Source: Rhynochetos jubatus
Lineage: Eukaryota; Chordata; Aves; Eurypygiformes; Rhynochetidae
Length of the DNA stretch: 64,000 bases
Assembly: GCA_027574665.1 (NCBI GenBank)
Contig: CM050658.1
Span: forward strand, 22,828,317 to 22,892,316
Reading direction: 5' to 3'
Shown here: positions 39,671 through 51,900 of the stretch, one piece after another
Layout of the letters: every line of letters starts with the position of its first letter
How positions within the stretch are numbered: position 1 is the stretch's first letter
Position numbers and translations under genes: made by a program
The notes under the pieces: model-generated
What the model was told of the DNA's origin: nothing
Seen by the model: only the letters and a program-made list of their open reading frames with translations
The model's database searches: none

Positions 39671-39944
39671 GTGGCAGAGCAACGGCACGGGAATGCAAAG
39701 GCACTGGAAGGAGGTGAGGTGGAGGAAGATGGGAAAGAAGACATGTCAGGCTTGAACAAAATCCACTCTGAAGGCACTTATGAAACTGAAAACCTAGGGG
39801 TACTTGGGGGTGCTAGGCATCCGACCCCAGAGGGTGAAAGCAGCAGGCTCCTCCCGTCTGAAAAAAGCTGTGTGGGGCTGGATGGCTCCCATATCGTGAC
39901 CTGCACACTCACAGTCTCACTGCCTGTCCCTGCCCGGCCTACAG
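39671..39944 (+). CDS. CFAP92: CFAP92 first visible coding exon
   Basis: The frame is open from after a TGA at 39656 to the donor CCTACAG followed by GTAAGT, ending in phase 1. The acidic start (ALEGGEVEEDGKEDMSG) and the end VTCTLTVSLPVPARPT look coding. The first in-frame ATG is at 39743 (MSGLNK). The acidic codons before it suggest that translation may begin in an upstream exon spliced in after 39658. An out-of-frame ATG at 39693 opens a 20-codon frame ending at TGA near 39753, overlapping the 39743 start. The true 5' border is undetermined. Confidence 0.75.
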
Positions 39945-42900
39945 GTAAGTACCTGGCACAGGTTTTCCTAAAGAACCCTCTTTTATTACTCCATAAGTGT
40001 GTGTGTCAGAGTCCTGGATGGTTTAAGGAGATAATGTTAGACAAGATGTTAGTTGGTTTGAATTTTCCAGAGTAGATTGCTCAAGAAAATGGCAGTGGGA
40101 CATGGAAGCCTCTTATCGCTGCCAGATTGTCACTAGTGACTGAAATCCTTTTCTGGCTGCTGACTCCTCAGTAGTCACAGTTATTCAGGTTGATGAGCTT
40201 AGTTGGTGCTTATTAATCAGTCGTCGTTTTTTGGTGTATACACTCAACTTCGCTAATTATGATTTGGGGTAGTTTTAAGGTGGTATTGTCATTGTAGGAG
40301 CAGGTAGCAGCTGTTCAACAGATGAGGTATGATTCTCCTGTGGTGTAGGGGTGTTTGGGTGTAGCAGGAGCAGGTACATTCAGCATTCTCCTGAGCAGTG
40401 TGGAACTCCACTGTATGTAAGTTATCTGGGTAACAGGATAGATATGCCGTGGGAATTGCAATCACTGGACATCATACTGTAGGAAGAGAGGATGAAGGTG
40501 GAAGTTCCGAGAACTTTATGGACTGTTATAGAACTGCAGGCCTGGCCAGTGGGATAAGAGTTGCATGTTCAGCAGTCATCTGTGTTTAATCAGTAATTTT
40601 TCTGTTGTTACACCGGAACGCCTGTTACCATTTGGTCATTGCAGAGAGCGTCAATTCCCCCTGAAAGTATCATCTTTGATAGATTTAATGCTTCCCAATA
40701 ATACTAATATTCTCTCTAGGACGAAAGTGGAAGAAATCAAATCCCCCTGACAGGCGAGGAGAGAGAATTCAAGTTGATGAATTGGGAGCTATTCCGATAA
40801 TGCAACGTTGCTAGCACATTCAGTACTTCCTTCTACCAGATGGCCTCATACCTAGAAAACTGGATTTGGTGGTGTTTGGGGTGGTTGCAAAGATATTTAC
40901 AGAATCTGATTCTAAGGTAAAGGATACAATAAAACTAAGTAATCTAAAATGTCATATACTGAAAGGGGGAGAATGTTTTCAGATATGGAGTGATGTAGCT
41001 GCATATTGTTTTAGCAGCTGCTTAGGCCTTATCTGCACACACACAGAGAGAACTAATATCAAGGATAGAACTTGACTCCGCTAGTCGACGTCAGCAGTAG
41101 CATTTGCAGTAAGAAGCTGGTGGAATTCAAAGTATTTTACTCTTGTTTTCCTCTAGATTATCAGTTTACGTGGGATTATAGCTTTTATCTTTCAAGTACC
41201 AAGATAATAATATAATAATTTGAAAGGAACTGTCAATTTTATTAGCAATTAAATAAAAAATGAAATTATGCCTCTGATTTTTGTTGAGGAGAAACATATT
41301 TTTAAGGTACTTAATAGAATTTTGCCAATTTTGTTTTATTTAGACACGTCTTAACTGAATCCTGCACATTCAAATTCAGAAATCTAAAAATTGTATATAT
41401 GGTTTTGAATACACCTTGGTTAAGAAATTATTTCTAAAAAATCGAGGCTAATTTTTTTTCTTTTTGAAAGAGAGAGACTGTTGGTTTTAAAGCAACCTGT
41501 GTATTCTCAGGTGTTGGCAATCTTTCTAATGACTCTCTTTACGTGATGTGCACATCTGAGTGTTACATTTACGCACTTACCAAGTTGCTGATTGGAATGT
41601 GTTTCATTTGCAGATCTGATGAGTGCTTTGCTCTTACAGTTTACCAGCATATGCATGTGGAATTCAGTGCTGGTGCATCGATTTTGTAAATACCAATTGA
41701 GCATTTTAAAGTGTATACATTTGCTTTTACAATATTCTGCTAAGTCTTCAGTCTAAGATCTCATGCTGAACAACAGCTTAATTGCTGTGTGTTTTTACCT
41801 CAGGTGTTTGGATCAGACCTTGACTTGATAGGACTACTTTGTCTGAATCTAACAAAATATGCTGCTCTGACGTAGCAAGGGGGAGGTCACGTAGGGCCAA
41901 GCACAGGCTGGAGAAGTAAGGAATGTACAGTTTGAGAGCAGTGGTGGTAGCGGTCAGCATGCAAATACAAGTTATTGTGTACTGGTCAGCTCCTGTAAAG
42001 ACGTTCATCTTTTGTTTTAACAGGCTGTTACACCATGGCTTGAAGATGACAAGATGTGGATATCGTGGAACCATGGTGTTGATATTGATGTCGCTAATGA
42101 ATATCTAATAAAACTAAGAGATCACAAAATAATTTTAAAAATCTGGGATACCAAGGACAAAGTTTCCTCAAAAGCGAAGCTTAGTAAGCCAAACACTGTT
42201 TCTTCACTAGAAGGGGAAGCAGAGGCTGTTGGTAAGTCTAATGCAATCAGGCACATTGTAAAACATGTCTTGATATTGTGACTGCACCTATTGGTAAGTT
42301 ATTGTGGAGATGATTTGACATTCATGTTATTCCACTAAAATAATTGTATTTCAATGAATGCATGAGTCAGTTTCTGAAAATTTTGATGGTAGGAAAACAT
42401 AATTAGGCCTATAATCTGAACCTTTGAAACGTAACAAGTTATTGAAAACTGTTGGGTAGTAATGGTAGTAATGAATGTATCAGTTCCTCAAAGGTGGATT
42501 TTTCTTCTTGTTGTCCTAAAAAAGAAGCAGGAATTGTATAGCCACATTTTTATGCTCTGCATCTTTCTGTTCAGTCTTCTCCCCTTTGTTGTCTCCCACA
42601 AGCCCATAACATGAATCTCTGCCTAAATTTTGGCCACACTAGCTTGAAGGTCAGTGGTTTCAAAGACAGCTATTTGTTAATTCATAGTTAATGTTTACTA
42701 GTTGAGTTAATTTAATTAGAGGAGAGGCTTTGTTAGGCCTCTTGTAGACATGTATGAAATGAGATCTCAGTCCTTAATAAATAGCAGAGAAATAAGCATG
42801 AGATGAAACCTATAGGAAATGAGGTATCCTTTGTTCTGATGGCCTGAAACTACTGTTAAAATGAATTTTACTATTAAAATATGCATAATTTGTTAGTAAA

Positions 42901-45900
42901 ATACCATAATTGCTCTCTCGTACCCGTGTATAATAGTGGGTAGAGATTTGATGAGGTTCCAAGATTCCAAATGCTAGTTAATACAGTGTTGGGTTTCTTT
43001 AGATTGAACTGGTACTGATAAATCTTTGCTCAGGTATGATGGGGTTTGTCAGCAAATAGGTTTTGCAATTGGTGGAAGTTTCTGACAGCATTTGGGTTTT
43101 TTTGTTTAAGATAGGTCAAGCACCTGAGTAGCTGTTACTGAGATGAAGCCTAATAGCGGCTTCTTGCAGATAGCAGCACAAGTGGGAAAATCAGTGTTCC
43201 AAATTTGTGTGGCTCAACCCAGACTAAGCAATGAAGTCTAAACCAGGGAATTGATTTTATTTTAATTTTTTTTTCCTGATAGATGGGGTAAAACACGCAG
43301 TGCTATTGCAAAGAAAATACTTTGAAGAGGGTCAGCCAGCACCCAGCTGTACAAAACTCAAAGCAGCAAAGGAATGTAGGGCACCAGAGGAGTCCTCAGC
43401 CCTTCCTGCTGAAGGTGTGGCAGTATGAAAACTGGAATTGGTGTATGGGTGAAAAGGGAGGGGGTGCCTCGAGTAACAGGAGAGCAGGAACAGGGCTGAG
43501 GAATCTACTGACGGAACAGGGTGTTGGAGGAAGGCTGAGGGTATTACAGTTAGAACAAGTTTGGAATAGAACTGGGACAGAAAAGAGATTTAGCTGGCTC
43601 ACAGAAGGTTTTTAAGCGACGCTAGAAAAAAGCGTCGGGGTCTGCTGCTGCTTCGTGTTTGTAAGTTTGTAAGCATTAACATCTAGAGCCATGACTAAAA
43701 CGTAACTTCTCAGATTCTTGCTGTTTCTCAGCTGTTGGCAAGTGTCGGGGAGCCAGCAGCAGAAGGTCACATCTCCTTTGAACTGCTAGTTCACGGAGAC
43801 TATGAAAGCTCAGCCCTGGCATTGGCGGGATCCCGACTGTGCGGTTTTGTAATCTGGCCCTGCCTTGTGGCGATCCTGCTGCAAGTAACAAAATCTGGCC
43901 TTGGGTCGAGCTCTCCATCCAGCGGCAGTGTGTTTGGCGCCGCAGCTCCGTAGAGCCTGCTGCTAGCCTCCCTTGGCCCTTCCGGAGCCCCGTCCGCGCT
44001 CGCTGGAGAGACGGGCTTTCTCAGCGCCTGGGCGGCGCCGAGCGGAGCAGCCGCACAGCGAGCGGCGAGTGACCCAGTGCCTGGCTGGAGGTCATGGGGG
44101 CTGAGAGCTCAGGCCAGCAGCGGAGGTCAGCAGTGCCTGAATGACAGCGTCATTAATTGAAATTAAAATAAATATATAGTGCTGAGAATTCAGGAAATAT
44201 TAAATCTTTGGCTTTCTAGCTGGGCCACCAAGGTTAATGAAAACCTTTGCCTCATTTTTTTGTACTTCAATTTTCAGTCTCCACAATGCAGAGGATATTC
44301 GACGTGTTACGGAAAGTGTTAATGATACTTTAGCAGTGAGTGTTACAGGGCTCTCTAGGAGCACTTCGCTAGTTCTCTTCCTACACCAGGGTTCCTGCAT
44401 GCATACTGTGTAAGAAATGACCCAAGACCTGCGTTGTGCAGTAATAAAAAAGCTAAGTTTTGAAATATTCTTTTACTGAGCAACACAATGAACAATAGTG
44501 TGCTACCTGGGGCAGAGGACCATGGCAGAATGTGTTTAATCATCCTCTGAGGTCTGCAGTACACATATGTCCCAAAGGGCTGGATTCAGCCAGCATAGAA
44601 CTTTTATTTTGAAAATTTCTGCTTTTAGGCAGTTGGCCTTGCAATTTAATTGTTGTTTTCACAGAATGTTTTTATGAGCAAAAAATATCCAAGAAGTCCT
44701 GGAGAGCAATTCTTATGAAACTCTTATCTTGACGTCAGTAATGTTGTGAGAATGCAAACAAAATGTTTGCTTGTTTGTTTTTCTTTGTTTGCTTTATCCT
44801 TAATTTTAAAGGTGAAAACAAAACTGACAGCTAGGTCCTCACTCAGTGCTGTGTCTGTGATTTTGTAAGATCTACAAACAAAAACGGACTCACCAAATAT
44901 TTAGATAGACTTATCTGCAGTAAGGTACTGGGGATTCAGCAGGATATGTGATTTCCTCCTCTACTAGCATCTGAGGCTAGTAGATGCTTACGTCATGTGG
45001 GGAGCACTGTGCCACCAGCTTCCATCTGTTACCTTTTTCATTTTCGTTTTTTCTACTGGTGAATGACATGTGCCATCGAAGCAGGAGCAGGTGAATTCCT
45101 GGGGTAATTAGGCTGGCAGAATGCACCTGGATTTTGGTGGTAGTGCCATCTAGTGATGGGCCCAGAGAGGATGCGTGGACGAAATATCAAAAGTCTGCAA
45201 AGGTCCAAAGTGTGTTCAGGGAGATGAAGGACAGGCACACAGCTTCCAGTTCAGATGAGTGGGAAAAACGCCAGCATTATGCCTACATGCTAACCCATCC
45301 TGTGTTAAGGAAGAAAGGAATGTCCTGAAGGTCTCCTTCCATTGACTATGAAAAACTGTGTGCACTGCTGGGTGTACCACTACTGGTGCTCTGTAGAACA
45401 GGGAAGTTGTTTCTCAGTATCCTGCTTACAGCCAGGTGAAAACCTCACACTGCTTTGCTTCATCTTTGCTTACTTCCAGATGATGACAAATCCTGTTCTT
45501 CGTTGTGCAGCACATGTTCAGCTATTCAAGTGAAATTCTCCCTGCCATTCATACCATGTTCATGTGCTCTAATCTCACTGTAATTAAGACCTACGTCTCA
45601 CTGTAATTAAGGCTGATACATTGTGAGGCTAAGTGTTGAGTAATTAACATTGACATGTGACTGTAGAGTGTTTTTCTGTAATTAGATGACATTTGAAGAC
45701 AGTTAGGTGTAGTATACCATACTTACGGCGTATTTAAAACATTGACTAAATATCTGGACATTTCTGCACACTGTGTAAGAGATCTGGACCCCACTAACAT
45801 TACCTTCTCTGGGTGAGGATTCACTCAAATAGCAGTTGGGCCAGTTTTATTAAATAAGTAAAAGTAGTGCATTGCTTCTTATGTGTGCAGTCTTTCACGC

Positions 45901-48900
45901 ATCAGGATATGTTAATGACGTCAGTACTTAACTACAGATAGGACATTCAGCACTAGCAAAGTATATTTGCTATTTTCACCTCATTTAGTTACTTGTTAAT
46001 TCCTAGTTTTGTTCTAAATTGCAGCATAATTACCACGGAGCTTATTTTTCTAGAAAATAAAGTATGACTTCAGAATTTTTTTGTTTCTCCGCATGATCTC
46101 TCCAAGTCTCTCAAAAAATATTTTATTTTATATATTTTAAGCATATTTAAACTCATCCTTGACATGGAGACAAAAATTAAGTGGACTGTGGGTTTGAGTG
46201 ACAAATACAGCTTGCGTAAGACTTCCCACCACGTTTTCCTAGAGCTTTGCAGATGCGTTTTGTTAGTCTTACGGGAGCTAGCAAAACACAGAAATACTTA
46301 AATGTAAAACCTGTTTTAATTCAGCAGAAGAAACTGATCCGAAGGCTCTAGCAACATCGAACTGTGATTTGCCACATCTACCAAAGAGGGCTGACTTATG
46401 TACCGTGGGGTAAGAATGTTGTACTTGCACTGGGAAATGTTCATGTGTTAAAAATGTAATTGAAGATAATTGGTTTTAAGTATCTATGGGTTTTTTAAAA
46501 TGTTTTATGATTATGCAGTGGTTTCTGAAGTGGTTAACTACTGCTTTTTGCACCCATGCCTCCTGGTGGTAGGAGAGGAACAAAAGCACCAAGATCCCCT
46601 TTGATACACCAGGCTTGTTGCAGCGTATTTGGGGTGAAGAAGCTGTTTATGAGAAAAATACATAAAATAACAAACTTTGCTCAGCTTACTTGTTTGTGCT
46701 TGTTTTTTCTTCTGTTCACTTGTATCCGAGACTTCAGATTTGTGGGATAAGGTAACGTCGTTAAGACTAGACGGCGGCGGGACGCGGAGTTATTCCACTG
46801 CTAGTTGGTCAGCGGGAAGTGTTAGGAGGCGGCAGAGGTGAGGAGTGGTGGTGTTCAGGGTACTCATTCTTTTTGCAAGGTTGAAGGTAGCGACAAAGAT
46901 AACAGTTGCTGTCAGAGCAGGTGTTGCTGGCTTGAGAGCTCAACGGATCAACTGTAGAACTATGACTTTGTCTTGGGTCAAATTGCCCTGACGTCATTTT
47001 CTGAAGCAGTTAAGGTGACCCTGAGTGTGTACTGCCATAGTAGCATAGTTCCTTATTTGTTCTCTTCTGGTTTTAGCAACGCTTATTCACTCTTTTGGTT
47101 TAGTAAGTAATTTGTTTTAATTGTTTTCAGCGGTATATTTCTATCAATCAACATGTAACTCTCTAAAATTGTAGAAAAGGTTAGAGGGTTTAAGACTTGA
47201 AAAACTATAACATCTAGAAAAAATAATATTTTCTTAGGTATTATTCATAACGGAAGACTTTGCACTTAAAATAGAAATGAAACATGAATGGGGCCTACCT
47301 CACATACGTCATCCAGAATGTAATCTAGTAACACATAACCTGTTAATTATTTCTCAAGGTTCCCATTTTGTTTCTAAAACATTAATTGGTGTTAGCACAG
47401 GGTAACAAAGCCCATCCCAAAGCTTAGACAATCCCGGAGCCTTGCTTTAGGTTCCTAGCCTGTATTCTTTTGGGCTGTTACAGACTGGATGCTTTAACAA
47501 AAGTGCTGCACTGTAAGATTTGAGAGAATCTTGGGCTTTTTTAATCAATGCTTTGTTATATCATCTTGCATAATTCTTGTTTTGCTGCCTGTTCTGTTTT
47601 TAACAGATCTCAGTGCCTGGCTTGTAGGCTAAATAGACACTTTCTGTTCATGTCCACCATGATACAACCTTTGCCAATTGAGCTATTTGTTTCCTCTGCA
47701 TTGCACTTTTTAATGGGAAAGTAAATACCACGTGATTGCATGATAAAATAAAACAGGGGCCCTCTGAAGCTTTGTAACTGCTGGAAGAGGTTGGGCTGGT
47801 GTGTTTGTATCTTACGTATCTGTGATAATAGAAATGGAAAAAACAACCTTTGGAGTGGAATTTCATTTGGTAATGGCTTATGGGAGGAGATACTCGACAC
47901 AAATGAGAGTTGGTGTTGTTGAAATAAAGTAGGGCTTTTACACCAAAAATAGCAGTGGGGATATGTTGCCCTGTAACTCAGAAGGAGTTGTTGCTACTCT
48001 GTGTCCCAGGAGCACATCCTTTCTGCTCAAAGATGGGTGTCCATGTTGTGTAAGATTTAATGTGGAACTCCAGAACCTTCCTTTGGACTTGCTCGGCATT
48101 TTGTAACCGTCTTTATTGCTCAGGTATAAGGATATTTGGAAGATATTTGTTCAGCTGCAGTCTGAAAGTGTGGTTCTTTAGGCACCTGCTGTTCCCTTGA
48201 ATGCATTTATACTATCTGTCATACCAGGAACAAAATTCTGGTGAAACATACACAAATGAGACCAATATTTGCAAAATTAGGAGCATGCATTGAGTCTTCA
48301 TGCAAACATAACTTTCAGTACAGATTAACTGGAATAGAAATCCTTTTTAGGCAGAAATACTGTAATAGTTTTCTAAAAAAAAACCCAAATCATTACTGGA
48401 AATGTATCTGGACGTATTACAGTCTAATGACACAAGAGCTGTGTTGGGAGATTTATCAGGATATTAGTTCTGGAAAAATGTACCTCTTCAAAGTGAATTT
48501 CAAACAGGACAAAGTGAATTGTTATATCTGTACGTACATCCCTGTTTCTCTTCCATGTACCTGACCACGCTCACTCCACCTGTATTGTGACTGTGGTGAC
48601 TTTTTTCAAGCTCTGTATTCAAAGAACTATTATTATCATAATGGTCATTCCTTGTGGAGGACTAGTGAGTTACCTGACAAACGGCCTACATGTTTACTCT
48701 GAAAGCAAATCTGAGATTCAGGAAGTTATATTAGAATCTTCTTTTTTTCTAAAGAATCACCTTCCTTTTTCATAGAAGCATAGAATTGTTTAGGTTGGAA
48801 AAGATCTTTAAGATCATCAAGTCCAACCGCTAACGTAACATTGCTAATACCACCATTAAACCGTGTCCCTAAGCACCTTGTCCACGTGTCTCTCAAATCC

Positions 48901-51900
48901 CTCCAGGGATGGTGACTCCACGAGCTGGCCTGGGCAGCCTGTTCCAATGCCTGACAGCCCCTTCCGTGCAGAAATTTTCCCCAATACCCAATCTAACCCT
49001 CCCCTGGCACAACATGAGGCCGTTTCCTCTTGTCCTATTACTAAATTCCCTCATTGTATGTCAAAAGTCTACAGCCAGGAAGTATGAGAGTCACAAGAAT
49101 TGTGTGGCACATTTCTTCTCCCAAATTGGTTCCAGAAAAATCCTTAATGCTGCTGTAAATACCCACATATGGTCTGATATCCTCTGTGCCTTTTCAGTGT
49201 GCAGTGGGGAGGTGTCCAGCAAATCCACCAATAAATTCTGTGTTACCTCTGTGAACCCAGACTTCCTTCATTTATCCCCAACACCTGGAGGTTGCTATAT
49301 ATAATGATGGTCTCTAGAGCCTCTGAATCCTTGCAGTGATTTTTCTTCTTTTATCGAGGCAAATGAAGCAGCCTTCTTGTTTTCCATCTGAGCAGGTCTG
49401 CGTTTTTTCTTAGAATGACGTGTTACTCACAAAACTGCATGTGAACTTCTTTTATTTCCCCAGCAATTATTTTGACAGTCTGACAGTCACTGCTTTGTTG
49501 ACCATATATTAATAATTTTGACTGTATGTTTTATAGGAATACAAAGATCTTAGAAAGCTGCATGTTTAATCACTTTTAGTGCTGCAAAGCCGCACAACCA
49601 ACCTTCTTTCTCCCCACTCCCAGCTATTACTACGGTCCTTTTTGAAACACCTCTGAGGACAGGCAGAGGTATTTGTGAAACGCTTGGCTTAGTCTGTGTA
49701 ATGAATTGTCATTTTTAGTGCTGTAAACATACGCTGCTTCAAGCTTCACCGCTACAATCTTAATTCATTGCTCACTGCGTGGATGCCAGTCTGAATTAAA
49801 ATAATGTTTGTGAAGCAGCTGAAGAACTTAGTCTTCTGAGATTAAAATTCCTGGGAGGAGGAGGAAGAAAGGATGTCTGGAAGATTTAATACCAAGGATA
49901 AAGGGAAGATGTTGCACATACTAATAAATCTGAGAGAATACTCAGCACCAGGAATCCTTAAAGTAATCATTGTGAGAAGCTATGGGGGCATTAGTCTGGG
50001 GGAGTTGTACTTTGTGTCCCAAGCATGTAATACTGGTCACAGAGATGACCAGATGATGGAGTTCTTGCAGACTATGTTATTAGCAATGAAATGTTTGCTA
50101 GATTAAAGTCTTAAAAAAAAGAAATGGTGTCATAATACGTGTGTCAGAGAATAACTGCATGCATCTCTCTACGTAACTGAACTATAGTTGTTTCATTATT
50201 AAACACTGTACCTCCCAAAACATCATCGAATGCCTTAATTTTCAAAATGCTATTATTATAAATCATGCCTAAGAAGCTAAGTAAAACAGTGACCAGTTTT
50301 TGTGACCTCTGCTGTAAAAATTTCCTGGACAGATACTGTATTTCCTGAAATTGCATCTAAAATTCTACCACCAATTCTGTCACCCCATCGTGAGGGATCT
50401 TTTGGGCTGAAACGATTTTGCTGTGGTATGTCTTATACTGCTGTATAGATAGATATATGTATACACACACACACACTACAGTATATAACAGGGATCTGAA
50501 GACAGCGGACACCAAAATCATATATTCAGGAGGTTTAAAAAGCAGTGAGATTTGTCTCTGTTAAACAGCCTTTTCTGTTGTTTCAGATGAATATTCACTT
50601 TCTCAGCAGCAATAATCTGTCAAATTACTAAAGGTGCATTAGGGAATAAAATGTGTGATGTCTTGTGAAGAACCATTTACAGCAGTGCCTGAAATTACGA
50701 AGTCTGAGAAGCTTGTTAATGCTGAAACTAAGTGACAGCATCCCTAGCTGCATTTCCCCCTAGGAAGGCAGTTGCTCCTATATGAGAGCAAAACTGTGGT
50801 TTACTCTAGATGTCTGGTCTCTCTGTAATTGTGTTACAGTGTTTGCCACATGTGAACAGTAATAGAACAGATGTATTTCTTCAAAAAGCAAAGGAGATGT
50901 ACAGAAAAGTCTGTAAGGTATTGTAGTACGTACTACAAGATGTTCTGCTTTATGCATCTCTTCAGGTATGTACTCATCTGTTACTCAGAAGAGAGGGACC
51001 GTGTATCCTGTTGATATCCTTTTTTGATCTCCTTTACGCTCTGGCAGTTGAGGCCTTTTAGACTTGAAAGTTAACAAAAATAATAATTGGATAGAATCAT
51101 TAGCATGGCAGGATTATTTTATTTTTTATTTTCCATATTTCTTAAATAACTTCAAATCTTTTTAATGTTTTCAGAAGTGTAATATTTGCAAAAAACAGAT
51201 TTCTGGATAAGGCCCAAATTCTGAAGGAGAAATCAGCTGCTGGTCCCCCAGTTAATTCAAAAGAAACTGAGAAGATAAATGATAATGTGGGAATTCTGAC
51301 ATGTGAAGCAGCCAAAACAGCCACCACGAATGGTAAATTCTGGATGGCACAGTGACCTAGATTTGAAAAGGTACATACGGAATTCTAGTTATCTACCACT
51401 TGGAGTGTTCCAGGGGTGAAGTGATGGATATTTGCAAGGGACTTGGGTAAAGAGAGATGAAATTTGTAAAACAGTTAAGGAGTAATGTTGGAGCTACAAC
51501 AACTATCCCAACTGTGGAATTACCAAGCTGGTTTGTATCACTTGCATCACGTTTTCCACTAGAGGCCAGGTTTTGATCTGTGGTTTGCAGTCCATTTTTA
51601 TTTCCAGTGCTTGTTCTATCCTTCTATCAAAATAAATGAATGCACCAAGTGTCAACCAAACCTTTACCGGACAGCTGCTTTCTGTTGCTGCCCACCGTGA
51701 CAGTTTGGTGCTCCTGCTTTCATGGACAGACCTTTTGAAGAGCAGGAGCACTAATGCAAAACAGGGCATGCAGAGAAACAGGCAGAATTTTGGAGCCCTC
51801 CTGTGTGCATGCAGGTGGTAGTAGGCAGCTCAGGTTGCAGCACTGGGGTGGGTTTGAAGAGCTTAAACCTGAACCACATCTGCTCCGTTTACTTTGTGGC

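Larger units (their letters stand above)
42232..46324 (+). other. CFAP92: CFAP92 intron containing an intronic CpG patch
   Basis: A 4.1-kb intron, mostly AT-rich. A CpG-rich patch at about 43.93-44.08 kb interrupts it and is described separately. No CR1 or LTR was recognised in the rest. Confidence 0.8.
46410..51174 (+). other. CFAP92: CFAP92 intron with CR1 copy and CA repeat
   Basis: A 4.8-kb intron. It holds a minus-strand CR1 tail (48773-49055), an (AC)7 microsatellite and a perfect 18-bp palindrome at 50921. No other exon was recognised. The 49873-50106 open frame has no recognisable content. Confidence 0.75.
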
